From assembly GCF_000723205.1 (NCBI RefSeq), contig NZ_HG315671.1, forward strand, positions 3,360,001 to 3,424,000: a stretch of DNA of 64,000 bases, in the 5' to 3' direction. Positions 45,689 through 53,399 of this stretch are shown here, one piece after another (the stretch's first letter is position 1; each line of letters opens with the position of its first letter). The notes below the pieces were generated by a model. It searched no databases. It saw nothing but the letters and a program-made list of their open reading frames with translations, and was not told where the DNA came from. Both the position numbers and the translations under genes were made by a program. This DNA is from Formosa agariphila KMM 3901. Its GTDB lineage: Bacteria; Bacteroidota; Bacteroidia; Flavobacteriales; Flavobacteriaceae.

Positions 45689-46150
45689 TTACGCTTCTGT
45701 TACTAGTTCCTGTTCGTGTATAATTTCCCAGTCTGAAGCTGTAAGGGGTGTTAGCATATTATTCTCATCTACTTTACTGTAGTTTTCGTCTGCCACTATT
45801 TTAATTAGTGTGGCATCTGTTAGCACTTCTGTAAGTTGAGTACTAAAGCTTTCCGACACTAACACATCTGTATTAGCAGCTGTAAACAAAGCATCCATAT
45901 TGGCTTTTAAAAGCGTAAGGCGTTTAACGTGTTGGCGGCCTGCAATACCGTCTTTTACAGGTAACGGCATAAGATTATAAAGCGGTGCCCCTACACTTGG
46001 GGTGGCATTTTCCTGTTGTTCGTAATAGCCTACAAGTACCACACTTGTATTGCCTAAAAACTTAAACTCTTCTAGTTTTACAACCGCGATACCACGCTTA
46101 TTAATTTGTGCATCTAACAGCACTGTTGATGTTGTTCGTATTTGTTTCAT
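45689..46150 (-). CDS. Hypothetical protein after the tail fibre genes
   Basis: A 153-aa soluble, acidic protein (MKQIRTTSTVLLDAQINKRG...). No signal peptide or recognised domain. It follows the LRR-like fibre gene by 12 bp and lies in the fibre module, where fibre-assembly chaperones and small virion proteins are common; that role here would be inference only. Confidence 0.6.
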   Translation of the reverse strand: MKQIRTTSTVLLDAQINKRGIAVVKLEEFKFLGNTSVVLVGYYEQQENATPSVGAPLYNLMPLPVKDGIAGRQHVKRLTLLKANMDALFTAANTDVLVSESFSTQLTEVLTDATLIKIVADENYSKVDENNMLTPLTASDWEIIHEQELVTEA

Positions 46151-46162
46151 TTTCTTAAATTA

Positions 46163-47404
46163 TTATAGTGTTGACACATAATCCCCGTTGTCGTCGTAAA
46201 ATTCTACAGTATAACCTCTTGAGTCTTTTAAATACTGTAAATCCTCGTCAGCTAAACCTCCGTTGCTAGTAGCTAAGAACTCATGTACTTTTATCGTTCT
46301 ATTTCCTGATGCATTAGTAAACATAGTGTCGTCTCCTACTGTTGGTCCTGCTTGTTTTAATTTTTTAGCTGTTAAGTTGGTATTGAAATCATAAAATGTA
46401 AGATTTCCACTTAGTATAGCTTCTAATGAAGGCATTTCCCAATTTACCAATAATGGAGTGTTTCTAATGCTTTGTCCTCCTCGCCACGTAACGCAATTAT
46501 TCATTACAAGTGAAGTGAGATTGCTCATATTTCTAAAAGTCCCTCCAGAGTTGAAGTTAATAACCCCGTTAAATGTTAATTGAGATACCCCACAATTATA
46601 AAAAGCATTAGAACCAAAACCAACAACTAAATCACTGTCATTATAAAAAGTAAGGTTTTGGTCGTTTTGGAATGCGTAACTAGCTATGCTGTACGAAGGA
46701 GCTAAAACCTTAAATTTAATTCTATCGGAGTCAATGGATAGATTTACTATCCTAGCAGCCTTAACCCCTATTTTCTCCCCTACTAAGGCTCTAGATGTCA
46801 AAATATTCTGAACCCCTCCTAATTCGGTATTAAAATCTAATGGATTATCTACATATCCAATATAGTTTACTTCCCAATTTCCTGTAGAATATAGAACTCC
46901 TAAAGGGTAGCCGTTATTAGCCGTCATAGCTTCTATCGGAACATATATATCACAATCAGGGTTTACCCCTACAAACGCATTTGTCTCTGAAGATGGGTCT
47001 GTTAGAGCAGGCATTTTAATCTCTATCAAATTAGGTGTGCTTTGCAAAAACCCGTACCCTATATACGTTAAACCTACAGCTTCAAAATACTGTAGATTAG
47101 CACACCCTCCAAATATGTTAGAAGATATCCCTTTCTTAAGTCTGCCTTCTAAGCATTTAAAATATGTTAAATTTAAATTATCTCGGAAGGACTGAGTTCC
47201 CGTTATCTCGTAATCAATATCAATATAAGCTTCTACATCACTTCCTATTATTTTGAAGTAAGGTATGTTTGATGCGTTTATTCCTAGTTTACTTGCTAAA
47301 ACCAACTTATCTGGTACGTCTGTAGAGACTCCTCCTATAAATGTGTTTGGCTCATAATACGGGTTACTAATACCATTAATATATTTTTGCTGTATCAAAC
47401 TCAT
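46163..47404 (-). CDS. Tail fibre/host-recognition protein with BspA-type leucine-rich repeats
   Basis: A 413-aa protein. From about residue 75 there are irregular ~23-residue units of the LRR_5 (BspA-like) type: FRDNLNLTYFKCLEGR, IFGGCANLQYFEAVGLTYIG, FLQSTPNLIEIKMPALT, AFQNDQNLTFYNDSDLVVGF, AFYNCGVSQLTFNGVINF, FRNMSNLTSLVMNNCVTW, IRNTPLLVNWEMPSLEAI. The solenoid is split by a linker at about 160-210. Its place after the collar-type fibre indicates a receptor-binding role. Leucine-rich repeats are uncommon in phage fibres. Confidence 0.7.
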   Translation of the reverse strand: MSLIQQKYINGISNPYYEPNTFIGGVSTDVPDKLVLASKLGINASNIPYFKIIGSDVEAYIDIDYEITGTQSFRDNLNLTYFKCLEGRLKKGISSNIFGGCANLQYFEAVGLTYIGYGFLQSTPNLIEIKMPALTDPSSETNAFVGVNPDCDIYVPIEAMTANNGYPLGVLYSTGNWEVNYIGYVDNPLDFNTELGGVQNILTSRALVGEKIGVKAARIVNLSIDSDRIKFKVLAPSYSIASYAFQNDQNLTFYNDSDLVVGFGSNAFYNCGVSQLTFNGVINFNSGGTFRNMSNLTSLVMNNCVTWRGGQSIRNTPLLVNWEMPSLEAILSGNLTFYDFNTNLTAKKLKQAGPTVGDDTMFTNASGNRTIKVHEFLATSNGGLADEDLQYLKDSRGYTVEFYDDNGDYVSTL

Positions 47405-47411
47405 AGTATTA

Positions 47412-48062
47412 TTATACTTCCCATTCGCCAGAGGCGTAAAAGGTGTCGTTGGTTAATTTCTTTTCTACCATACCACGGTAACCGTTACTTAACAATGTAC
47501 CATTAGGAGCTAGCAACATTGCACCACCACCATCGGTTAAAATGTTTAATTGCCCTGTTCCAATGGTTATAAAGAAACATACAAAGCCGTCGCGTAATAC
47601 GCCTGTTGGAATAGTAATATTCCGTACCACCGTACCATTTATAAAAAAGGTTTGGCGAAAATGGGCATCGGTAAGGGTAAGGTCTCCAGTAGCATCTGTA
47701 ACCTCTAATTGTTTGTTTAAACTGTTATCGGCTACTTGTGCTTTTTCTTCAGTAGTAAAGTCTTCTGTACTCAAGCCTTTGCCTTCTATTTTATCTACCT
47801 TATTTGAAATATCGATATCGTCTCCAGATACTAGATTTTCTAATTTATCCTTTTCAGCCTGAGAAAAGCTTCTTTCACTCAATCCATAACCGTTAACCTT
47901 ATCAACTTTTTGGTCTAAATAAGTGTCTAGATTCTGAATATCTGTAGTGGGAATTTTATCGTCTTTATGCCGAAAAGAATCCCAAGTTGCCCAAAACTGC
48001 GCCTGTGTAGGTTTTAACCCTGTTTTAAACCAGTTTTTTATTGTTGTAAGTGCTGTAGCCAT
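47412..48062 (-). CDS. Tail fibre/appendage protein
   Basis: A 216-aa protein. The N-terminal helix (IKNWFKTGLKPTQAQFWATW) is followed by regularly spaced VDKVNGYGLSERSFSQAEKD and VDKIEGKGLSTEDFTTEEKA units (about 55-120). This ~35-residue repeat is often seen in phage tail-fibre shafts of Bacteroidota. The C-terminal half (TLTDAHFRQTFFINGTVVRN, ITIPTGV) is beta-rich and would be the tip. It lies between the collar fibre and the LRR-like fibre, 1 and 7 bp from its neighbours. Confidence 0.65.
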   Translation of the reverse strand: MATALTTIKNWFKTGLKPTQAQFWATWDSFRHKDDKIPTTDIQNLDTYLDQKVDKVNGYGLSERSFSQAEKDKLENLVSGDDIDISNKVDKIEGKGLSTEDFTTEEKAQVADNSLNKQLEVTDATGDLTLTDAHFRQTFFINGTVVRNITIPTGVLRDGFVCFFITIGTGQLNILTDGGGAMLLAPNGTLLSNGYRGMVEKKLTNDTFYASGEWEV

Positions 48063-48063
48063 A

Positions 48064-48843
48064 TTAGTTTTCTATATAAATTATGTATGCTAAAGTGTAG
48101 TATGGTGGTCGGTTTTCGTGAGATTGGCCGCTTCCTGCGTTGTTTGTTTTTGTAACTTCTCGCGCATATATGTTCCCATCGTGAGATAGTTTATCGCCTG
48201 CGTTAATACCTCCAGATTCGTTACTATAAACGGTATTAGTAAGATCGTGATCGTGAGCAGGAAGTTCGGCTTCGGTTAACGTATGCTTCTTTTCTCCTCC
48301 CGTTTTCCCTATGGTGTTATAATCGTAATCTGAAGAATCGTAACCAACAATAAACCGTCCTTTTAAGTTTGGTGTACCATTGGTTCCGTCGCATAATTGC
48401 CAACCACTTGGAATTTGAGTTACAGAACCGCTGTATAGTTGTGGGTTTGTTCCTGCAGGTAGAATACGAGATTTTAGATTTCTAAGGGTATCTACTTTTA
48501 CAAAATCGCTCCACGGTATAGCACCTGTTCCTGTTCCAAATCCAACCCAACGCTCAAAAATCACATCTTTTACATCTCCATTTTCAAAGATTTTTTGTGT
48601 TGCCGTTTCATATATTTTTACAGAAATTAAAGGTGTACCTCCTTTAAAAACAAAAGCTTCTCCGTTAAGGTAAACAATACCGTCGGTAACATTTGCCCCT
48701 ACAAGCTCGCAGCCTTTTAAAATGGTTTTATCGCCTGCCATTTCTCCAAGCCCTCCCAATAGTGCTAAACTACTTTGTAGTGCATCTAAAATGTTTGTGC
48801 TTAGTCCGAAACCGCCCGTTTGGTTAAAGTTTAAATGATTCAT
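48064..48843 (-). CDS. Phage tail collar/fibre protein
   Basis: A 259-aa protein. The C-terminal half carries a tail-collar domain: GSVTQIPSGWQLCDGTNGTP, NLKGRFIVGYDSSD (about 160-180), then HTLTEAELPAHDHD and ENRPPYYTLAYIIYI at the end. The His-rich AHDHD segment is typical of metal-binding fibre tips. The N-terminal half (LSTNILDALQSSLALLGGLG) probably attaches to the baseplate. It is 2 bp from the upstream baseplate gene. Confidence 0.85.
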   Translation of the reverse strand: MNHLNFNQTGGFGLSTNILDALQSSLALLGGLGEMAGDKTILKGCELVGANVTDGIVYLNGEAFVFKGGTPLISVKIYETATQKIFENGDVKDVIFERWVGFGTGTGAIPWSDFVKVDTLRNLKSRILPAGTNPQLYSGSVTQIPSGWQLCDGTNGTPNLKGRFIVGYDSSDYDYNTIGKTGGEKKHTLTEAELPAHDHDLTNTVYSNESGGINAGDKLSHDGNIYAREVTKTNNAGSGQSHENRPPYYTLAYIIYIEN

Positions 48844-48845
48844 AT

Positions 48846-49340
48846 TTAAATGGTAATTATTTTATAGTTTTTGCCTGCTAGTTTGTAAAAATCAATCAGC
48901 CCAATAACTTCATATTGTTGTAAATTCATTATTTCTAGAGGTACGTACACCGTAAAATCGGCTGCAGAACCTACAAGTTCATTTTCATTATACAGCCACG
49001 TTTTATTTGCGCCTAAACCTATTTCGGTTTCTGTATAAATGTAATTGGGTCGATCTTCGCCTTCAGTATAAATATAGAAGGCAGCATGGACATCGCCATC
49101 GTTTATAAAAATGCGTCGCTGTTCTGCATCAAACCGATCGTTAAGTGCGCCACGCATACTGCATACCTGCCAACTGTGTTCTAATTTGTAAATGTTTGCT
49201 AAACGGTATTGACGCCAATTGTAATGCAGATTTACTAACGGACTTATCAAGGCATGTAAATACGCTATTACTCGAGGTTGCCGAATGTTAATCGGCAATA
49301 CCAGAATGGCTAATCGTTTATAATTAATACTATACCACAT
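48846..49340 (-). CDS. Baseplate-region protein (gpI/gp48-like by position)
   Basis: A 164-aa protein that overlaps the J-like gene by 11 bp and precedes the collar fibre gene. In Mu- and P2-like phages this place holds the small protein joining baseplate wedge to fibre (gp48 or gpI). No recognised motif; hydrophobic and aromatic residues are scattered, with no membrane helix. The function is given by position only. Confidence 0.55.
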   Translation of the reverse strand: MWYSINYKRLAILVLPINIRQPRVIAYLHALISPLVNLHYNWRQYRLANIYKLEHSWQVCSMRGALNDRFDAEQRRIFINDGDVHAAFYIYTEGEDRPNYIYTETEIGLGANKTWLYNENELVGSAADFTVYVPLEIMNLQQYEVIGLIDFYKLAGKNYKIITI

Positions 49341-50169
49341 AGGTTATGTTATCGAAATTATTGACTTTAAAATATCCTGATGTTGGAATGGTTTTTACAT
49401 CTACTGGCACAGGATCTCCGTAATCGTCTAGTTGGGGATCTATCCAAGCACTTTCAATATTTACAATATGTGCTATTTTTACTCCATTAACCAATTGCAG
49501 TTTGTCTACAAAGCTTTGCACTATAAACTCACCATCGAAAGGGAGTTCTTTCATGTATTCCTTAATAGCATCTTCTACAGGATAGTTACCGTTTAGAATA
49601 CTCATACCTGTATCACTAAGTACCAAGGGGTCTCTATAAATACGTAGGTCTAAATACAAAATATCTGGTTCGTAATTAATAATAGTAACTTTTACACCTG
49701 CAGGTTTTATTTCAGCGATGTAAGCATCGAATGCACTACGTTGTTCTAGAGTAATAGGAGAAAGCTCTTCGCTAGTTTCGCCTGCAATTTTTAGTATAAC
49801 ACGGCTGTCTACTTCACTTTCGTTAACAGCAGCATACTTAATTATTTTTGATGTTTCAATTTGCTCTTCGGTTGCGTTGTCATTATCAAAATTATCGGTG
49901 TCGGTTATTAAATCGAAACCATACTGGTATTTTAACGCCATAAATCTATACCACGGTAATCGGGCGTTTTTCTGATTTAAAATTTGAGTATCTACCTCGG
50001 TAGCATGTAAATCGAACAACAGCTCGTGGGTATGAATTGCCACAGCTATGACATAAGCAAACAAACGATAAATGGATACTTGACTAGTACTGGTTAAGTT
50101 TGCTAAGTTCACATCACCTAGAATGTTATTTAGAATTTCTGTATGTATTACGGATATTGTACGTGCCAT
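49330..50169 (-). CDS. Baseplate J-like protein
   Basis: A 279-aa structural protein. Shared with the J/gp47 family are the helical N-terminus (LTSTSQVSIYRLFAYVIAVA) and the central IKPAGVKVTIINYEPDILYLDLRIYRD (about 178-204), where PAGVKV followed by a beta strand is the family hallmark. A C-terminal block EDAIKEYMKELPFDGEFIVQ also fits. It would form the baseplate wedge that changes shape on infection. Order and overlaps match other contractile phages. Confidence 0.78.
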   Translation of the reverse strand: MARTISVIHTEILNNILGDVNLANLTSTSQVSIYRLFAYVIAVAIHTHELLFDLHATEVDTQILNQKNARLPWYRFMALKYQYGFDLITDTDNFDNDNATEEQIETSKIIKYAAVNESEVDSRVILKIAGETSEELSPITLEQRSAFDAYIAEIKPAGVKVTIINYEPDILYLDLRIYRDPLVLSDTGMSILNGNYPVEDAIKEYMKELPFDGEFIVQSFVDKLQLVNGVKIAHIVNIESAWIDPQLDDYGDPVPVDVKTIPTSGYFKVNNFDNITYVV

Positions 50170-50170
50170 A

Positions 50171-50491
50171 TTATCGAACTATAAAATCGTTTTCAATTGC
50201 CATATAACCTATACCTTCAAACTCTGTAGGGTCTGTGTCTCCACCGCCTTCGGTATCTGTAGTTTCAAGATTTGTAGATGTTGCTGGTTTTAGTTGTTTG
50301 TGTTTATAATAATTTTGTATGCTTGGTTCTGAAGCTTCGAGACCAGGAATCTGCAATACCGTTCCAGTAGATATAACCGAGGATATACTCAAGCCATTTG
50401 CAACTGCTAGATCAAGCATTTCGTTAATACTGCCATACTCTTGTATGGCGATATCTAACAAACTCTGATTATATTTTACTCGTATTTCCAA
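50171..50491 (-). CDS. LysM-like tail protein (gpX-like)
   Basis: A 106-aa protein. Residues 4-50 (VKYNQSLLDIAIQEYGSINE, ..VLQIPG) follow the LysM/tail-protein-X plan: a start strand, D-I-A-x-x-x-Y-G helix, and a strand ending in x-L-x-I-P. The rest is polar with EGGGDTDP. Tail protein X is thought to help tail assembly or bind peptidoglycan. It is directly adjacent (0 bp) to the previous gene. Confidence 0.7.
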   Translation of the reverse strand: MEIRVKYNQSLLDIAIQEYGSINEMLDLAVANGLSISSVISTGTVLQIPGLEASEPSIQNYYKHKQLKPATSTNLETTDTEGGGDTDPTEFEGIGYMAIENDFIVR

Positions 50492-50848
50492 TTACTTTTC
50501 GTGTGCTAATTTATATTCCTCGAATTCCTTTAGTAGCTCATTATAGCTTTTTTGCAAACGGCTATATTTAGTTTGCCATCTACGTTCTACCTGTTGTATT
50601 TTTTGACGCCATTGTTCATCTATCTCACCCTGTCTTTTTTTTAGAAGCTCCATATCTCCACGCATTTTATCTAAGCTAGCATCGCTATCTGCAACCATAT
50701 CTTTATAAATACCTTGAATTTTAGAGGTTAAATCGGCATCGTCTTGTTTAAAGCCTTGGATACGTTTTTTACGTTCAAATAACCATGCACCCAAACCTCC
50801 TATACCTAGTATGATTTCACTTATATATGGTTTTAAAACTTCTATCAT
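50492..50848 (-). CDS. Membrane-anchored coiled-coil protein
   Basis: A 118-aa protein with one hydrophobic N-terminal segment (ISEIILGIGGLGAWLF, about 9-24) followed by a basic stop-transfer patch (ERKKRIQGFK) and a ~85-residue charged coiled coil (about 35-118). It overlaps the gp46-like gene by 4 bp. By shape it could be a lysis-related or tail-assembly protein; a spanin-type or holin-type role cannot be decided from sequence. Confidence 0.6.
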   Translation of the reverse strand: MIEVLKPYISEIILGIGGLGAWLFERKKRIQGFKQDDADLTSKIQGIYKDMVADSDASLDKMRGDMELLKKRQGEIDEQWRQKIQQVERRWQTKYSRLQKSYNELLKEFEEYKLAHEK

Positions 50849-51126
50849 AATGTGTTACTTTTTAATGTTATGTAGTTTTTTATGTCTTCGTAATTTTTAC
50901 CGTCACGCTGCAAATGCAACTTCACTTTTGTCTGCAGCTCATTATTATCTACACTGCTATTAATAAACTTTAAAAGGTTTGCACCCAGTAAAGGATCTTC
51001 TTTAAGCTCGCCTTGATTCATTCTTAAAATAATACCGACTTCTTGAGTTAAACTATCTCCTATTTTAAAATCGCCATTTTCAATAAGCAAATCGTCGGTA
51101 TCATCTAATAATATATCTTGTTCCAT
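50845..51126 (-). CDS. Baseplate protein, gp46/W (gp25)-like
   Basis: A 93-aa protein. LIENGDFKIGDSLTQEVGII and LRMNQGELKEDPLLGANLLK (about 14-55) match the Mu gp46 / gp25-like wedge family, in which a short N-terminal repeat is followed by Q-E-x-x-x-I-L and G-E-x-x-x-x-P-x-x-G. It would join the baseplate wedge. It overlaps its upstream neighbour by one base and the next by four. Confidence 0.78.
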   Translation of the reverse strand: MEQDILLDDTDDLLIENGDFKIGDSLTQEVGIILRMNQGELKEDPLLGANLLKFINSSVDNNELQTKVKLHLQRDGKNYEDIKNYITLKSNTL

Positions 51127-51329
51127 TACACTTGAATTGTAGTTGTTACACTCGCGCCATTAGAAGCGGTTCCTGTTGTTAATCTACCAATTGTGAATTC
51201 TGCAACTCCAGCTGCTATTTCATCAGCCAAATGTTGCCTAGCCTCTTCAATGTTAACATCTGGATTATCACTATTTAATTCCATAGCTGCTTTAATTTTT
51301 GCAGATAACTGTGCTTGTGTAATTGGCAT
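51126..51329 (-). CDS. Small baseplate-region protein
   Basis: A 67-aa protein (MPITQAQLSAKIKAAMELNS...). The helical, acidic middle (DVNIEEARQHLADEIAAGVA) is followed by a polar Thr-rich tail. No family recognised. It sits between the spike and the gp46-like gene, 5 bp after the former and overlapping the latter by one base, so it is surely part of the tail module. It may be a small tail or spike-tip component. Confidence 0.6.
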   Translation of the reverse strand: MPITQAQLSAKIKAAMELNSDNPDVNIEEARQHLADEIAAGVAEFTIGRLTTGTASNGASVTTTIQV

Positions 51330-51334
51330 AATTA

Positions 51335-51820
51335 TTATTCTATTAAAATGGTGTTTAAACGTTCTTTAATCGCGGTCATTTCTAGAATATTAATGGTATT
51401 ACCGTAAATGACTTTTATTTTATTAATCTCATCTATCATGTCGTTTAAAACATCTTTTAGAGATTCGTTATTCTGTTTTATTATAAACCCAGTTTCTTTA
51501 ACTGTTAACTGTGTTTGGTTGGCTGTAATAACCGTTTCTTCAAGGTCTGTACAAGCCATTAAAAACGTTGCAGCCTCTTGGTTTAAAATTGTACCTACAA
51601 GACAACGTGCGCCTTTTTTTGGCTTCCTAAAACAATCTCCAACACCTAATAACACATCATGAAACTCGAGGTTATCTGCAGTTCCTTTGGCAACCATTGT
51701 TTTGTCTTCCCAGTTTACTGAAATGGCCTCAGCCCAATGGGTTTGTATTTTGGTGTTTTTATTAAAAGTCTTAGTAATAAGATTCCCAAACTCTTGTATT
51801 TCCTGTCCGTTTTTTTTCAT
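51335..51820 (-). CDS. Baseplate spike protein (gpV/gp45-like)
   Basis: A 161-aa protein whose N-terminal ~95 residues form an OB-like domain (SVNWEDKTMVAKGTADNLEF, DVLLGVG, PKKGARCLVGTILNQEAATF). The rest is beta-helical and then coiled (TVKETGFIIKQNNESLKDVL). It occupies the gpV/gp45 position beside the hub gene, where the spike pierces the host envelope. The overlap of 4 bp with the hub gene supports co-translation. Confidence 0.72.
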   Translation of the reverse strand: MKKNGQEIQEFGNLITKTFNKNTKIQTHWAEAISVNWEDKTMVAKGTADNLEFHDVLLGVGDCFRKPKKGARCLVGTILNQEAATFLMACTDLEETVITANQTQLTVKETGFIIKQNNESLKDVLNDMIDEINKIKVIYGNTINILEMTAIKERLNTILIE

Positions 51821-52788
51821 AACACACTACCTCCTAAAGTGATTACTTGACGTATTTTAGACCTATCGAATGTTTTTTTAACAGACTCTATATAATAAAT
51901 CCCTTGGCGGTCTTCGTATAAATTACTCTCGAGCTTGACTCTTAATCCGTGACTTACCGATGGTATACCAAAGGCTGTAAAACTCCCATCGAAACCGCCA
52001 CGTTTTTTAGTTTCGTAATCTTTCTGCAGAAGCTTTTTTACTTCAGCTTCTACTTCAATATTGTAATAAGTTAATTGGTAGGTATCACCACCATCATCGC
52101 CAATTTCAACTTCTATTTTTTTACCGTCTTTTAATACCGACACGCCTTTTATTTTTAAAATCACGTCTTCAGCATTTCTATAATTTAGATCGTTACTAAC
52201 AGCATTGCGTTCTAAATGGAAATTCACGGTGTCCTGGTTAGTATCGTCACTATAATATTTACCACAAACAAGCTGTTTGCCTTTCATATAACTAAACAAG
52301 TTATACGGTGCATTTTGCAACTTATCTAAAACAGCTGCTACGTTTGTTTGAGCAAAACGAACACCGCCTAATTCTACACCTTCTAGAGCATCAACATTAT
52401 ATCCTGGTGCAATGGTTTCTAATAGTTTTTTAAGCGTAACTGTTTTAAAACTTACATTAACAGGTAACTGTTTTAGTTTCCACATTTCATCTTCGCAAGT
52501 AATCTCTATTGGTATGTTTGCCGATACCTGAGTTACGTAACCTTCAAATTCGGTATTGTATGTCCCGTTATAACCAAAAGCAATCATTACTGGAGCACCA
52601 CGTCTAAACACTTCTCGAACCTTATTTTTATCAAAGAACTTTACGTTTCTAGGTAAACGAATAATAGCCTTATCCGTTAGTAACTTAAAACTAGATTCAA
52701 CTTCTACAGAGGACACCTTATCTAGTATAATCTCACGCCTTCCATTAAATTCTGGAAACGTTATTTTTATATTCATCGCTAGTGTCAT
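51817..52788 (-). CDS. Baseplate hub protein (gpD/gpP-like)
   Basis: A 323-aa protein with hub-like features: N-terminal strands (IKITFPEFNGRREIILDKVS, SVEVESSFKLLTDKAIIRLP), a GAPVMIAFGYN segment (about 88-98) as in late-control gpD/tail hub proteins, and FEGYVTQVSANIPIEITCED. The central KTVTLKKLLETIAPGYNVDA region is shared with the LysM-type hub. The start at 52788 overlaps the preceding stop in ATGA; an ATG at 52776 is an alternative. Confidence 0.75.
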   Translation of the reverse strand: MTLAMNIKITFPEFNGRREIILDKVSSVEVESSFKLLTDKAIIRLPRNVKFFDKNKVREVFRRGAPVMIAFGYNGTYNTEFEGYVTQVSANIPIEITCEDEMWKLKQLPVNVSFKTVTLKKLLETIAPGYNVDALEGVELGGVRFAQTNVAAVLDKLQNAPYNLFSYMKGKQLVCGKYYSDDTNQDTVNFHLERNAVSNDLNYRNAEDVILKIKGVSVLKDGKKIEVEIGDDGGDTYQLTYYNIEVEAEVKKLLQKDYETKKRGGFDGSFTAFGIPSVSHGLRVKLESNLYEDRQGIYYIESVKKTFDRSKIRQVITLGGSVL

Positions 52789-53399
52789 AAAACCAATTCT
52801 AAGGGTTCGTCACTACTTGCGGTAATCTCAAACGGGATTACATTTTCTTTGCCTTGAGCCTGTTTAAAATCAACATCCTCTAGAGTAATTCTATAAATAC
52901 TTTTATCAATAAACAGTTCGCCTAATACCTCTATACTATCGGCCAAGCCTTCCCAAGGCAATAAACTCAAATGCTGTTCATAAGCCGATTGATTTGGTGT
53001 ATCTAGACACAAGCCTCTAATACGTATCTGCCAATCGTCGAAACCGTATATTTCCTTTACAGTACCGTTACTTCCTAATACTTGAGTTTTAGTAATGTTC
53101 TTGGCACGTCTAAAATCAACCATTGTAGCAGGTGGCAATTCAAAATCGTTTAATTGCTTTTGTGCCAATACTGCAGTCGATTTATAATATTGGTACGATC
53201 CACCTTTAAACTTCATCGGAAACATAATAGGCGTACCCATCCAACTCATTTTCTTTGCGGCCTCGTAAGTTTTTACAGGAATCGACTGGTAGTTTACCAA
53301 ACCATTATTAGGCGCTTGGTTATCTACCTTATAAGTAATAGGTATTACACCAAATGCGGCGTTAAACAATTGCGATATGTCGGGTCTATATGTACTCAT
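52785..53399 (-). CDS. DUF6046 tail protein
   Basis: A 204-aa protein resembling DUF6046, found next to tape-measure genes in Bacteroidota phages. Characteristic stretches: MSWMGTPIMFPMKFKGGSYQ, FELPPATMVDFRRAKNITKT, GTVKEIYGFDDWQIRIRGLC and IYRITLEDVDFKQAQGKENV. Its position (between tape measure and hub) equals Mu gpN, the DNA-circularisation/tail protein. Overlaps tape measure and hub genes by 1 and 4 bp. Function inferred from place. Confidence 0.75.
   Translation of the reverse strand: MSTYRPDISQLFNAAFGVIPITYKVDNQAPNNGLVNYQSIPVKTYEAAKKMSWMGTPIMFPMKFKGGSYQYYKSTAVLAQKQLNDFELPPATMVDFRRAKNITKTQVLGSNGTVKEIYGFDDWQIRIRGLCLDTPNQSAYEQHLSLLPWEGLADSIEVLGELFIDKSIYRITLEDVDFKQAQGKENVIPFEITASSDEPLELVL

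Noticed and set aside
46163-48843. Diversity-generating retroelement acting on the fibre genes
   Set aside because: No reverse transcriptase gene and no template/variable repeat pair was found in the window. It could still lie beyond 64000, but there is no positive evidence here.
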